Below, in pieces: positions 42,472 through 51,123 of a DNA stretch of 64,000 nucleotides. The stretch spans positions 186,001-250,000 of the forward strand of contig JACKCG010000003.1 in the NCBI GenBank assembly GCA_020634135.1, read 5' to 3'. Under the pieces are notes generated by a model that made no database searches, had not been told where the DNA came from, and saw only the letters and a list, made by a program, of their open reading frames with translations. Both the position numbers and the translations under genes were made by a program. Each line of letters starts with the position of its first letter. The first letter of the stretch is position 1. This DNA is from Anaerolineaceae bacterium. Lineage in GTDB: Bacteria > Chloroflexota > Anaerolineae > Aggregatilineales > Phototrophicaceae.

Positions 42472-42496
42472 TGGAAGATTCTACCAGACTCTTCCA
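42472..42496. terminator. Hairpin between convergent genes
   Basis: TGGAAGA and TCTTCCA form a perfect seven-base stem with an 11-base loop between the PfpI-like and HerA-like genes. A second stem (ACCCTC with GAGGGT) lies about 25 bases further. No T-tract on either side. Confidence 0.4.
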
Positions 42497-42540
42497 TCAT
42501 ACCCTCCTCCGTTTTACGAGGGTTGCGTCCCCGCTCGCTA

Positions 42541-45156
42541 TCAATATGCTGCGAGCAGGAGCGCCTGGCCGTTGATCTGCGCGTAGTAGTAAGGTATCCA
42601 GCCGACGCCAAACAACTCCACCTGGATGTCCTTCTTGTAGGGTGTGACACGGTATTCCTGCACCTCAGCGGCGGCCTTTGCCCACTTTTCATTGACGCCC
42701 TGGATTTCCGCCTCAAACTTCTGTTCAAGAGCAGCCATTTCGTCTTCCAGCTCGGCAATCACCTGTTCGCTTTCGGTCAGGTCTTCCTTCGTCTGGCGGC
42801 GCATCCGGGCAGTGCGGCTGGTACGCGAGAGCGTATAGGTTGTACGGCCCTTCAGCAGGCTGAGGACGGCCTCGCCCTTCGTGAAGAATTCTTCCCGTTT
42901 ACGATCCGCCAGTTCCTTCTTTTCCGCGCTCAGTTCGCGCTCTTTGCGCTTGAGCTGGTCTTCCAGCTTATCCATGAGCTTCTCGTATTGCGCGGCCAGT
43001 TTGTCGAGTTCGGCGTCACGCCCCTCACGGGCGAGCTGCTGCGCCTGGGCCATGAATTCACTCTCAGCGGAATCCGGGTTGGCATACAATCCCAGTGTGG
43101 GATTGAAGGGGATGACCAGGTGGCCGGTATTATAGAGCATATCCACCAGTTCTCCCTTAAGCGCGGTCAGACGCTTGCTATCGGTAAAGCCGGAGGTGAG
43201 TTCACCGTAGATGGCATCACCAAAGGGCGCGCTGGCTAAGGCGCGGACATCCACCGGGTTTGTGGCGTACTGTTCCCAGTGGATCAGCCCGGCCTTTTCT
43301 AACTCCGGTATCTGGTAGCCAAACATACGGGCCGTATAGAGATTCGCCTTGCGATCCTGGTAGCGGACGGCGGATTGTGCCAGCAGCACAGGACGGTAGG
43401 ACAGCATCGCCCCGCCGTAGCTGGTGGCGGCGTAGCTCATGCGTTGTTCCCAGGAGCTGATGGCCTGCTGCGCGGTCAACCCGGCGGGCAGGAAATACTG
43501 CGGGACACTGGAGGGCAGCACCGGCTGTGTCCCGCTGAATCCTGGCGGGGCACTGCGCTGGGTAGACCCCGTCACCTGGGAAACCGGCGTCGTCTGCTGG
43601 GTTATCCCCGGCAAACTGGGCGGCGGGGTGGCCGCCTGGGCGCTGACTCTTCCGACTTCCGGCAGTGTAGGCGGCGGGGCAAACCCGCCCGGCAGCGGTG
43701 GTCGAGGCGGGGCGGCTTGCAGTTTAGTGAGCAGTTCCTGGCGCTGGCGAGTCATCAGGATTTGCACCTGCTGGCGAGTCAACGGCCCGCGCAGATAACT
43801 CATCGCCCAGCGGGTATGTACCAGCACCGGGCCGCTGGTATCATGCACATTGTTCATCAGGAAGACTCGCGGCTCAATATCCGCGATCAACCGCTCAACC
43901 GCCTTCAGATCGAGGCCGGAATCGGCAGTCGCCAGCGATTCGAGGCCGGACATGACCTTTACACGGTCATTTTCCGACTGCAAGCGCCCGATAAACCACG
44001 TCCCGGCATTGGATAACCCCTTGTAGTCCAGGTCGCCGGGGTTCTGGGTCGCCAGGATCATCCCCAACCCAAAAGCACGCGCCTGCTTGAGCAGCCGCAG
44101 AATCGGCTCTTTGGTGGGCGGGTTCTTGGGATACGGCGGGAAGTAGCCGAACATCTCGTCAATATACATGAGCGCCCGCAGGCTGGTTGTCCCGCTCAGG
44201 CCGCGCATCCAGCCCAGCACGTTTTCCAGCAGCAGTGTAATCATGAACTGACGTTCCGGCTCGGAAAGATGGGCGATGTAGAAAATCGAGACCCGCGCCT
44301 GACCGTTGGGCATATACAGCAGGTTCTGAATGTCCAGCGATTCCCCCTGAATCCACGACTGGAAGGAAGGGGCAGCAATGATGTTATTCAGTTCCATTGC
44401 CAGTTTGCGGCGCTCTTTTTCCGACATATAGTCATCCACCGGAAAGACCCCAAGTTTCTCGAAGGGTGGGCGCTGCACCTGGATGATGATGTCTTCCAGC
44501 GTCAAATCCTCGCCGCGTGACCAGGCGTATTCGAAGATGTTAGCGATCAGCACATGCTCTTTATCTTTGACCGGCTCGACACTCAAGCCGATAAGCGCCA
44601 ACAGGGCGGTCACGATGCCGTTGATCTTCTCGCGGTTCGCCTCTTCGTTGCCAGCCCAGCCTTCATGGGGGGCGCGGAGCGAGGCCAGAATGCTGATCGG
44701 CAGCCCGGCATCTGAACCAGGCGTGTAAATACTGTAACGGGCGATCTGCTGTAACCAGCGCAGCCGGTCGGGAACAATGCCCCAACTCGTGAGGCCATCC
44801 CGCCAGCGCTGCGCGACATCGGCGGCAAATGACGGCACATCCAGCCCGGCACGGCGGGCGTCATCCACGTTCACCCAGGGCTGGAAATCTTCCGGGCGCA
44901 TATCAGGAAAGGTCAGCAGCAGATTGGTGATGTCGCCTTTGGGGTCAATAATTATCGCCGGGATATTATCCAGGATGGCTTCTTCCAGCAGCGTGATACA
45001 CAGGCCGGTTTTGCCGCTGCCGGTCATGCCGACAACGATGGCGTGGGTTGTCAGATCGCGGGCATCATAATACACCACATCATCGGCCAACCGGTGGGTG
45101 CCGGGATCATAGCGGCGACCCAGGTAAAAGGTGGTCGGTGCTTCAATAAAGGGCAT
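42541..45156 (-). CDS. HerA/DUF87-type hexameric ATPase
   Basis: An 871-residue FtsK/HerA-superfamily ATPase. Walker A GMTGSGKTG (43-51) and Walker B MYIDEMFGYFP (near 335) are followed by a sensor-type ATQNPGDLD. The region MRPEDFQPW and the AMELNNI stretch fit the family common in Actinobacteria and Chloroflexota. After 500 there is a Pro/Gln linker and a long acidic/basic coiled coil (about 680-830, LDKLAAQYEKLMDKLEDQL). HerA proteins pump DNA or act as restriction/defence helicases. It lies 60 bases after a TdeIII-type endonuclease on the same strand, which may join it to that locus, but the family is also found alone. Confidence 0.87.
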   Translation of the reverse strand: MPFIEAPTTFYLGRRYDPGTHRLADDVVYYDARDLTTHAIVVGMTGSGKTGLCITLLEEAILDNIPAIIIDPKGDITNLLLTFPDMRPEDFQPWVNVDDARRAGLDVPSFAADVAQRWRDGLTSWGIVPDRLRWLQQIARYSIYTPGSDAGLPISILASLRAPHEGWAGNEEANREKINGIVTALLALIGLSVEPVKDKEHVLIANIFEYAWSRGEDLTLEDIIIQVQRPPFEKLGVFPVDDYMSEKERRKLAMELNNIIAAPSFQSWIQGESLDIQNLLYMPNGQARVSIFYIAHLSEPERQFMITLLLENVLGWMRGLSGTTSLRALMYIDEMFGYFPPYPKNPPTKEPILRLLKQARAFGLGMILATQNPGDLDYKGLSNAGTWFIGRLQSENDRVKVMSGLESLATADSGLDLKAVERLIADIEPRVFLMNNVHDTSGPVLVHTRWAMSYLRGPLTRQQVQILMTRQRQELLTKLQAAPPRPPLPGGFAPPPTLPEVGRVSAQAATPPPSLPGITQQTTPVSQVTGSTQRSAPPGFSGTQPVLPSSVPQYFLPAGLTAQQAISSWEQRMSYAATSYGGAMLSYRPVLLAQSAVRYQDRKANLYTARMFGYQIPELEKAGLIHWEQYATNPVDVRALASAPFGDAIYGELTSGFTDSKRLTALKGELVDMLYNTGHLVIPFNPTLGLYANPDSAESEFMAQAQQLAREGRDAELDKLAAQYEKLMDKLEDQLKRKERELSAEKKELADRKREEFFTKGEAVLSLLKGRTTYTLSRTSRTARMRRQTKEDLTESEQVIAELEDEMAALEQKFEAEIQGVNEKWAKAAAEVQEYRVTPYKKDIQVELFGVGWIPYYYAQINGQALLLAAY

Positions 45157-45216
45157 AGTTGGTTACTCCCTCAAAATTAGAATAGACATTTCGGATAAGG
45201 CGGATAAAGTCTTTCC

Positions 45217-46050
45217 TCATAAGCCCAGAGACTCAAAAATGTGCTTGCTTTTGTCACGTCCGACTTCCGCGTAGATATCGAGCAATTCCTGGTATGTCGT
45301 TGGGCCGCCGACAATTTCCCAGAACTCCTGCCCAACGAGCGTGGCCTGCTCAAAGGGCAAGTAGAGCTTTGCGACTGACCAGCGATAGTCAGCACGAGTT
45401 GGCCCATAAGGATTATAAGCCATTGCAAAATAAGCCTGAACATTCGGGCGTGATTGGCGGCGCAGCAGGTGAATTCTTAAGATACGACTGGTAATAGATA
45501 AACATTGATCTTTATTTGGAACAGGTGACTTTATCTCAAAATAGTATTCTAGCCCTGTGTGTGTGCGGATAAATAAATCTGACCGGGCTGACCGGGCGGT
45601 ATTGTCATTATCCTCATGAGCTGACAGAACAGCGGCAATCATCGTATCTAACGAAGCACGTTCCTCGTCAGTACGAGCGGCGTGTTCAAAAATAGCGGCC
45701 TGATTTTCAATCTCCTTGAGCGCATTCTGATCGGCTTCTCCCCAGATTTCGTGGCTGCGATGGACTTCGGCATGGTGGTCAAGTGCGATGAGGCGGGCTG
45801 CTTCCTCGAATGTGGTTCCCAGGGTAGTGCTAAAACTGCGCTCAAATTCGTTAATCGCCATGATCTGTGGAGGAATAATCGCCGCGTGAAAGGGTTTGAG
45901 TTTGGGTTTCGATGCTACTTTCGCAAGATATGACGCTGAACTTTCAAATGATTGAATTTTTCGGCGCTGATTATTCTCAATAACCCGATCTATAAAAGAT
46001 TCCAGGTAACCTTTGATTCTCTCGCGGGTGACATCATTGATGGCAGACAC
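45217..46050 (-). CDS. TdeIII-family type II restriction endonuclease
   Basis: A 277-residue endonuclease. The chain FERSFSTTLGTTFEEAARLIA is the characteristic TdeIII-family block. The catalytic PD-(D/E)xK core is D158 in ARSDLF followed by E172-I-K174 in YYFEIKSPVPNKDQC. It should cut double-stranded DNA at the site protected by the adjacent methyltransferase. The GTG start at 46050 uses AAGGA lying over the methyltransferase stop, four bases away, so expression is coupled methylase-first, which is the usual safe order. Confidence 0.85.
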   Translation of the reverse strand: MSAINDVTRERIKGYLESFIDRVIENNQRRKIQSFESSASYLAKVASKPKLKPFHAAIIPPQIMAINEFERSFSTTLGTTFEEAARLIALDHHAEVHRSHEIWGEADQNALKEIENQAAIFEHAARTDEERASLDTMIAAVLSAHEDNDNTARSARSDLFIRTHTGLEYYFEIKSPVPNKDQCLSITSRILRIHLLRRQSRPNVQAYFAMAYNPYGPTRADYRWSVAKLYLPFEQATLVGQEFWEIVGGPTTYQELLDIYAEVGRDKSKHIFESLGL

Positions 46051-46054
46051 TTAA

Positions 46055-47287
46055 TTATCCTTGTTTGCGCCACACAAAAATTGATTCATAAAACTCCCCA
46101 GCGCGACGACCTGTTCTACGATTGACATGGCGCTGGATGATATGTTCAATTGTTACGCCCAGTTCCTCGGCAATATTATTGTAGAGGTTTGCTTTATCGG
46201 CGGCAACTACCAGCAACTGCCCACCATCTGGCATTGCTTTTAACGCGTTCCGAAAAACACACACCATCTCGGATTGATACTGCTCGCGGGCTTTTTTGCT
46301 TGTTCCGGCAGCCGCAGCACCAATCTCATAATCTCGTCTATCTTCCAGACCAAGCAATTGATAGGCATATACATGCTGTTCATGGTAATCAATCAATCCC
46401 AGATACGGGGGGCTAGTCACGACACCATCAATCGCAGGCAGCGCCACATTGCGGCTATCAGCATGGTGAATCTCCACTCTGGCATTAGTTCGCACGGCGG
46501 CAAACTGCTGCACTCGCTTGAACGTGTCCAGACTGTATCGCTTAAGAAATTTCAGCGCATCAGTCGTCGGGTAACAGGTGCGAGAGTGTTTATAACACCA
46601 GTATGGCTCGGTCTGCGGTTGTTTGGGGAAATCCAGGTCAAAGTGCGTCGTCAGGCGTGCCGAACGCGCCGAGCGGCTGAGGATGACCCGCAGCAAGTCC
46701 TTATAGCGGTAGTCCCCGGTTTCAATAACATCACGATATGCTAGAAGCTGCGTCAATGCGGATGGCGCATACCACTGACGCAGGTAATTGCTTGCATCGG
46801 GTGGCTTCCCGTTCATCGATTCCAGGTGGGCAAAAAGTGGTAGTTGGCTGAAATCATTCTTTACCTGGGACTGCTTGAGCGCATCTTTGATTTCATCGTG
46901 CAGGCATTCGAGATCGTAAGCCGCCGTCTTAGCCCTGGTGAGCAGTACATTAAACGCCGAAACATCGCACCCTATGGCATGGATACCCAATTCATTCGCT
47001 TGCACCAGCGTGGTCCCCGACCCGGCAAATGGGTCAAAAACAGTTTGCCCCGGCGCAAAATACTTCCGCAGCAGTACTTCAACAAGCTGTGGGATATATT
47101 TGCCAAGATACGGGTGCAATCGGTGAACATGCTTGGTGCGTTCACGCTCCCTTAAATCGCGTTCGCTCCAATTTAGATTGAGCATTTCTACCGGTGTATC
47201 AGGCGTTACCGAACCCGGAATCGTCGGTTCGTCCGGGGTAGTATATAAGGTGGTACGTTGTTCTTCGTTCGTCAGTTTATTGACCAT
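46055..47287 (-). CDS. DNA methyltransferase (DPFxGSGTT / TSPPY type)
   Basis: A 410-residue site-specific DNA methyltransferase, N6-adenine or N4-cytosine. SAM-binding motif I is FDPFAGSGTT (near 84-93) and the catalytic motif IV is TSPPY (291-295). Motif I precedes IV, unlike the beta class in which DPF-type motifs come last. A QWYAPSALTQLL segment and a late GGQLLVVAADK strand complete the Rossmann core. The ATG at 47287 is preferred over the TTG further out, as GGA lies six bases upstream. It modifies host DNA against the downstream TdeIII-type nuclease. Confidence 0.9.
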   Translation of the reverse strand: MVNKLTNEEQRTTLYTTPDEPTIPGSVTPDTPVEMLNLNWSERDLRERERTKHVHRLHPYLGKYIPQLVEVLLRKYFAPGQTVFDPFAGSGTTLVQANELGIHAIGCDVSAFNVLLTRAKTAAYDLECLHDEIKDALKQSQVKNDFSQLPLFAHLESMNGKPPDASNYLRQWYAPSALTQLLAYRDVIETGDYRYKDLLRVILSRSARSARLTTHFDLDFPKQPQTEPYWCYKHSRTCYPTTDALKFLKRYSLDTFKRVQQFAAVRTNARVEIHHADSRNVALPAIDGVVTSPPYLGLIDYHEQHVYAYQLLGLEDRRDYEIGAAAAGTSKKAREQYQSEMVCVFRNALKAMPDGGQLLVVAADKANLYNNIAEELGVTIEHIIQRHVNRRTGRRAGEFYESIFVWRKQG

Positions 47288-47360
47288 ATCCCATCCAGAC
47301 AATACACCACCACACCATTATAGCACAAATGCTCTAGCGGGTGGACTGGCCGTGATTCGT

Positions 47361-48143
47361 TTAGAGGGTATCGAGCGGGCGCTGGCAGAGGAGCGCGAAC
47401 ACGCGGTGATCCACGCACAGATAATCTACGGGGAAGTGGGTTTCGAGCAGGGATTGGAGTTCGGCATCGAAGCGGGTGACCTGCTCCGGTGTGAGGCTGG
47501 CGGCAACCCCGGCGCTGGCGCGGATACGCCCCCGCCATGACTCATGGTTGTACATGGCGCACGAGTCAAACGTAAAAGTCTCCAGGCCGGTGAACCCGGC
47601 CACCGCGACATCGGTCAGCCAGGCTGGATAGAGGCCGGTACCACCACCCATGCCCCAACGGGGATTGTGCTGCAAAATCAGCCGCTCCGTCAATTCAACC
47701 ACATTGCCGGGCAGCGGAATCCAGTCGTAATGGGCGATCACCAGGTAGCCGCCAGGAACTAACAGGCGCATGGCTTCCTGGGCGGCGCGGGGGCGGTCAA
47801 ACCAGTGCCAGCACTGCCCTGCCGTGACCACCGCGAACTGTTCCCCGACCAGCCCCGTATCCTCGGCACGGGCAACCAGGTAATCCACCTGAACTCCGGC
47901 CTGGGCGTCGAGCAGGCCCGCCTGTTCGAGGAGTTGTGGCGCGGGGTCAATCGCGGTGACGACACAACCACGCCGGGCGAGTCCCCGTGCAACCGTCCCC
48001 GTTCCTGTGCCCAGGTCGAGGGCAGGTTGCCCCGGAAAGCCGATGCCGAATGCCGCCAGCCGCTCAAAGAACGCTTCCGGGAATCCGGCGCGGTACTGCC
48101 CGTAGTCCTTCGCCGTCTTGCCAAAGTCAATGTGCATCACCAT
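47361..48143 (-). CDS. Class I SAM-dependent methyltransferase
   Basis: A 261-residue cytosolic methyltransferase. LDLGTGTGTVARGLA is motif I, VTAIDPAPQLLEQA the acidic motif II, and AGQCWHWFDRPRAAQEAMRL the motif IV/V region typical of small-molecule (UbiE/YafE-like, Methyltransf_11) enzymes. The ATG at 48143 sits 12 bases downstream of the DUF58 stop, so it is the last gene of that operon. The substrate is unknown, and the upstream in-frame extension overlaps DUF58 and is not used. Confidence 0.85.
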   Translation of the reverse strand: MVMHIDFGKTAKDYGQYRAGFPEAFFERLAAFGIGFPGQPALDLGTGTGTVARGLARRGCVVTAIDPAPQLLEQAGLLDAQAGVQVDYLVARAEDTGLVGEQFAVVTAGQCWHWFDRPRAAQEAMRLLVPGGYLVIAHYDWIPLPGNVVELTERLILQHNPRWGMGGGTGLYPAWLTDVAVAGFTGLETFTFDSCAMYNHESWRGRIRASAGVAASLTPEQVTRFDAELQSLLETHFPVDYLCVDHRVFALLCQRPLDTL

Positions 48144-48154
48144 TATTCCATTAC

Positions 48155-49054
48155 CTAGCGTACTGCGCCCAACCGCCGCAGGTTGAACAGGATCACCTTT
48201 TCCCAGGGCGTATCCGTCGTCACGCTGACATAGTGTACCCCGCGCCGCACACAATCCGCCCGGATTTGTTCGCGCCAGGCATCCAGACGCCGGATATACA
48301 GGTCACGCATTCCGCCATCAATCGTGACCTCCTGCGCCGCGCCGGTTTCGACATCCACCAGCCGCAGATCACCCCCTAAGGGCGGGTCTACCTCATCGGG
48401 TGAGAGCACATGGATAATGCCGACCTCATAACCCTTCGCCAGCAGCGCGTTCACGCCGTCCTGGTAACCGGAAGGCGAGAACATATCGCTGATGATGAAA
48501 CACAGCCCCGGACGACTTGCCCGCAGCGCGTACTGCTTGAGCGACTGGTTCAGGTCAAGAATTCCGGCTGTTTTCAGATCAGTCACATATTGAATCATGC
48601 GGATACCGTAGCCGCGCCCGCGTACCGGCCCAAACTGCTGCACGCCGCTGTCCGTGACACCCGCCAGCACCAGCCTGTCGTTCGTCGCCAGGGAGATATA
48701 GGCTAACCCGGCGAACAGGCGCTGCCCGTAGCGCAGTTTGTTCTGGTCGGGGTCGCCTTCTCCCGGCCAATCCATACTGGCGGAGACATCCAGCAGCAGG
48801 TGAACGGCCAGGTCTTCCTCATCTTCCAGCAGCTTGATAAAGGGGCGTTCCAGCCGGGCGTAGATATTCCAGTCGAGGCGACGCAGGTCATCGCCACGCA
48901 CATAATTGCGGTAGTCGGCAAACTCAATGCTCGTACCGCGCTTAGTGGAACGACGCTCGCCTTTCATCGCCCCGGCCCGCACGCGGCTTGCCACCAGCAT
49001 GAGCTGTTCCAGCTTTCGCCGGGTGCTTTCGTCAAACAGTTTTTCGTCGGCCAT
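48155..49054 (-). CDS. DUF58-domain protein with vWA-like region
   Basis: A 299-residue cytosolic protein of the DUF58 family. The family block is GTSIEFADYRNYVRGDDLRR, then LDWNIYARLERPFIK. A MIDAS-like DVSASM strand and CFIISDMFSPSG give it a von Willebrand A-type fold. DUF58 proteins accompany MoxR ATPases, and the pair are thought to act in maturation or metal insertion into complexes. Here they are separated by two GNAT genes but are in one transcription direction with 14-16-base or overlapping gaps. Confidence 0.92.
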   Translation of the reverse strand: MADEKLFDESTRRKLEQLMLVASRVRAGAMKGERRSTKRGTSIEFADYRNYVRGDDLRRLDWNIYARLERPFIKLLEDEEDLAVHLLLDVSASMDWPGEGDPDQNKLRYGQRLFAGLAYISLATNDRLVLAGVTDSGVQQFGPVRGRGYGIRMIQYVTDLKTAGILDLNQSLKQYALRASRPGLCFIISDMFSPSGYQDGVNALLAKGYEVGIIHVLSPDEVDPPLGGDLRLVDVETGAAQEVTIDGGMRDLYIRRLDAWREQIRADCVRRGVHYVSVTTDTPWEKVILFNLRRLGAVR

Positions 49055-49068
49055 AATTCATCTTGACC

Positions 49069-49515
49069 CTATGCCAACTTGAGCCGGTAAACAATTTCAC
49101 CATACTCCACTTCGCCAGTATCCACGAAACCCAGGCTCGCGTAGAGATCGCGGGCAGCGATGTTGCCCGGCACAAAGCTAATCAGCACCGCCGCATACCC
49201 ACGCCCGGCCTTGAGACGTTCCAGCAGCGCCAGCATCCCGGCGCGGCCATAGCCCTGGCGCTGGTATTCCGCCCCCACCATGAGCCGGTCAATCCACCAG
49301 ACTTTTGCCAGGCCGTAATCGGCTTCACGATACATGAGGAATCCCACCATCAGCTCTCCGTCATAGATCGCCTGTGGCATACACTCCGGCTCGTACTTCG
49401 CCTGTGCCAGCGAAAAGGCGTTCGGTGCGACAAAACGCCGCTGGTCATCGGTGACTTGCAGGCGCACACACTCGCGCCAGTTCTCACGGGTAATATCCCG
49501 CAGCATGATTGTCAT
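49069..49515 (-). CDS. GNAT N-acetyltransferase (BltD/PaiA-like), downstream copy
   Basis: A 148-residue acetyltransferase of the spermine/spermidine-like branch: LRDITRENWRECVRLQVTDD opening, motif A VGAEYQRQGYGRAGMLALLE and motif B NIAARDLYASLGF. AAGGAT precedes the ATG by about six bases. Its start overlaps the preceding GNAT gene by 32 bases. The two proteins are clear paralogs by plan and motif order. Substrate unknown; polyamine or amino-glycoside-like amines are the family precedent. Confidence 0.87.
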   Translation of the reverse strand: MTIMLRDITRENWRECVRLQVTDDQRRFVAPNAFSLAQAKYEPECMPQAIYDGELMVGFLMYREADYGLAKVWWIDRLMVGAEYQRQGYGRAGMLALLERLKAGRGYAAVLISFVPGNIAARDLYASLGFVDTGEVEYGEIVYRLKLA

Positions 49516-49966
49516 CGCTCATCCTTAATCGCACCACTGTGTCGCCGTCCTCGCGTGGTTCGCCGGTTTTCACAAAACCCAGGCTCAGATAAAGGCGTTC
49601 AGCGGCCAGGTTATCGGGTTTGTAGCTCAGGCCAATCTCGCGGCACTCCGGCGCATCCTGGCGAATCCGTTGGATGATGGCCTGCACTGCCGCCCGGCCA
49701 TAGCCCTTACCCTGGTGGCGGCGATCTATCATCAGCACCGCGATCCACCATTTTTCCGGTTCACCATCATGTCCGTAAATCGCAAACCCGACTGGTGTTT
49801 CCCCAGTGTACAGCGCATAGGGCGCGTAGGTGGGATGCAGTCGCACCTCTGCCAGAAGCGCCGTCACTGTTGGCGGATGGATATAGGCACGCTGGTTTTC
49901 GGCAATTTCCAGCTCAGTGACCGCCTGGAAGTTAGCCGCTGTGACCGGCTCAATCGTGACGGACAT
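49484..49966 (-). CDS. GNAT N-acetyltransferase (BltD/PaiA-like), upstream copy
   Basis: A 160-residue acetyltransferase; the ATG at 49966 gives SVTIEPVTAANFQAVTELEI, the family beginning, and the longer in-frame start is rejected as it runs into MoxR. Motif A is MIDRRHQGKGYGRAAVQAII and motif B is NLAAERLYLSLGF. It follows the MoxR stop by 16 bases and overlaps its downstream paralog, consistent with a tandem duplication inside a MoxR-DUF58 operon. Confidence 0.87.
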   Translation of the reverse strand: MSVTIEPVTAANFQAVTELEIAENQRAYIHPPTVTALLAEVRLHPTYAPYALYTGETPVGFAIYGHDGEPEKWWIAVLMIDRRHQGKGYGRAAVQAIIQRIRQDAPECREIGLSYKPDNLAAERLYLSLGFVKTGEPREDGDTVVRLRMSDDNHAAGYYP

Positions 49967-49982
49967 GGCGCTGATTTGCGAT

Positions 49983-50981
49983 TTATGCCGGTTTCGGCAC
50001 TGTTCGCAGCAGGTCAGCAATAATCTTGTCCGGGCTGATACCTTCGGCCAGTCCCTCAAAGTTCAGCAGCAGCCGGTGGCGCAATGCGAGTTTTGCCACT
50101 GCCGCGATGTCGTCAAATGAGACGTTAAAACGCCCGTCAAGCAGCGCGTTGATTTTACCGCCGATGATGAGCGCCTGCGCCCCGCGCGGGCTGGCACCAT
50201 AGCGCACGAAGTCCCGCACCATCGGCGGCGCGGCCTCATGATCGGGGTGCGTGGCGACAATCAGATGAGCAACATACTGGCTGACATGGCTGGCAACCGG
50301 CGTATTCAGCGCCAGCCGCCCCATTGCAATAATCTCTTTGCCGTCAGCCACCTTGCTGGCTCTGGGCGTATCTACGCCAGTGGTGCGTTCGATGACGGTC
50401 ACCAGTTCGCCCGCAGACGGATACTCCACATTGACCTTGAACATGAAACGGTCAAGCTGCGCTTCCGGCAGAGGGTATGTGCCTTCCATTTCCAGCGGGT
50501 TCTGCGTCGCCAGCACAAAAAACGGTGGTTCGAGCGTGTAGCTGCGGCTGGCAACCGTGACGGTCTGCTCCTGCATGGCTTCCAACAGCGCCGACTGGGT
50601 TTTGGGCGTGGCGCGGTTGATCTCATCGGCCAGTACCAAATTGGCAAACACCGGGCCGGGCTGGAACAACTTGATCTTGCGTCCACTCTCGTCGTCTTCC
50701 AGAATGTCTGTGCCGGTAATATCGGCGGGCATCAGGTCAGGCGTGAACTGGATGCGGGAAAACTTGAGGTCGAGCGCGTCGGCCAGGGAGCGGATCAACA
50801 TGGTTTTGCCGAGTCCCGGCACGCCTTCCAGCAAGGCATGACGCCCGGCGAGGATGCAGATCATCACGCCGCGCACCACTTCACGATGCCCAACAATCAC
50901 GCGCCCGACTTCGGTTTCGATGGCCTGGGCAAGGCGGCTGAACTCTTCTAGTTTAATATCAATCACTGGTGCGTCGGTCAT
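49983..50981 (-). CDS. MoxR-family AAA+ ATPase
   Basis: A 332-residue ATPase. The ATG at 50981 is preferred (AGGGGAA eight bases upstream). Walker A is EGVPGLGKT, Walker B LVLADEIN, sensor 1 LATQNPLEMEGTYPLPEAQL, and the MoxR sequence SRIQFTPDLMPADITGT precedes it. The C-terminal lid includes VRYGASPRGAQALI with sensor 2 Arg. It probably remodels or activates partner proteins together with the DUF58 protein downstream. A divergent promoter region of 142 bases separates it from the GT87-like gene. Confidence 0.94.
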   Translation of the reverse strand: MTDAPVIDIKLEEFSRLAQAIETEVGRVIVGHREVVRGVMICILAGRHALLEGVPGLGKTMLIRSLADALDLKFSRIQFTPDLMPADITGTDILEDDESGRKIKLFQPGPVFANLVLADEINRATPKTQSALLEAMQEQTVTVASRSYTLEPPFFVLATQNPLEMEGTYPLPEAQLDRFMFKVNVEYPSAGELVTVIERTTGVDTPRASKVADGKEIIAMGRLALNTPVASHVSQYVAHLIVATHPDHEAAPPMVRDFVRYGASPRGAQALIIGGKINALLDGRFNVSFDDIAAVAKLALRHRLLLNFEGLAEGISPDKIIADLLRTVPKPA

Positions 50982-51075
50982 AAACATTTCCCCTGATTCA
51001 ATCCTCGATAAGAGCAGGTCAGTGCGCTTTGTATTCGCCTAGAAGTCTCAATTTTCCCCGGCAAGCTCATATCAC

Positions 51076-51081
51076 TATAAT
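51076..51081 (+). promoter_or_regulatory. Possible -10 of the GT87-like gene
   Basis: TATAAT lies 42 bases upstream of the ATG in the divergent gap; the -35 is unclear. Confidence 0.35.
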
Positions 51082-51123
51082 ATCCATTATCCATGAAGAC
51101 GCCCATACTGCGAGCCGCCGCCG

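Noticed and set aside
50238..50951. 237-residue plus-strand frame opposite MoxR
   Set aside because: Shadow; the minus frame has full AAA+ motifs.
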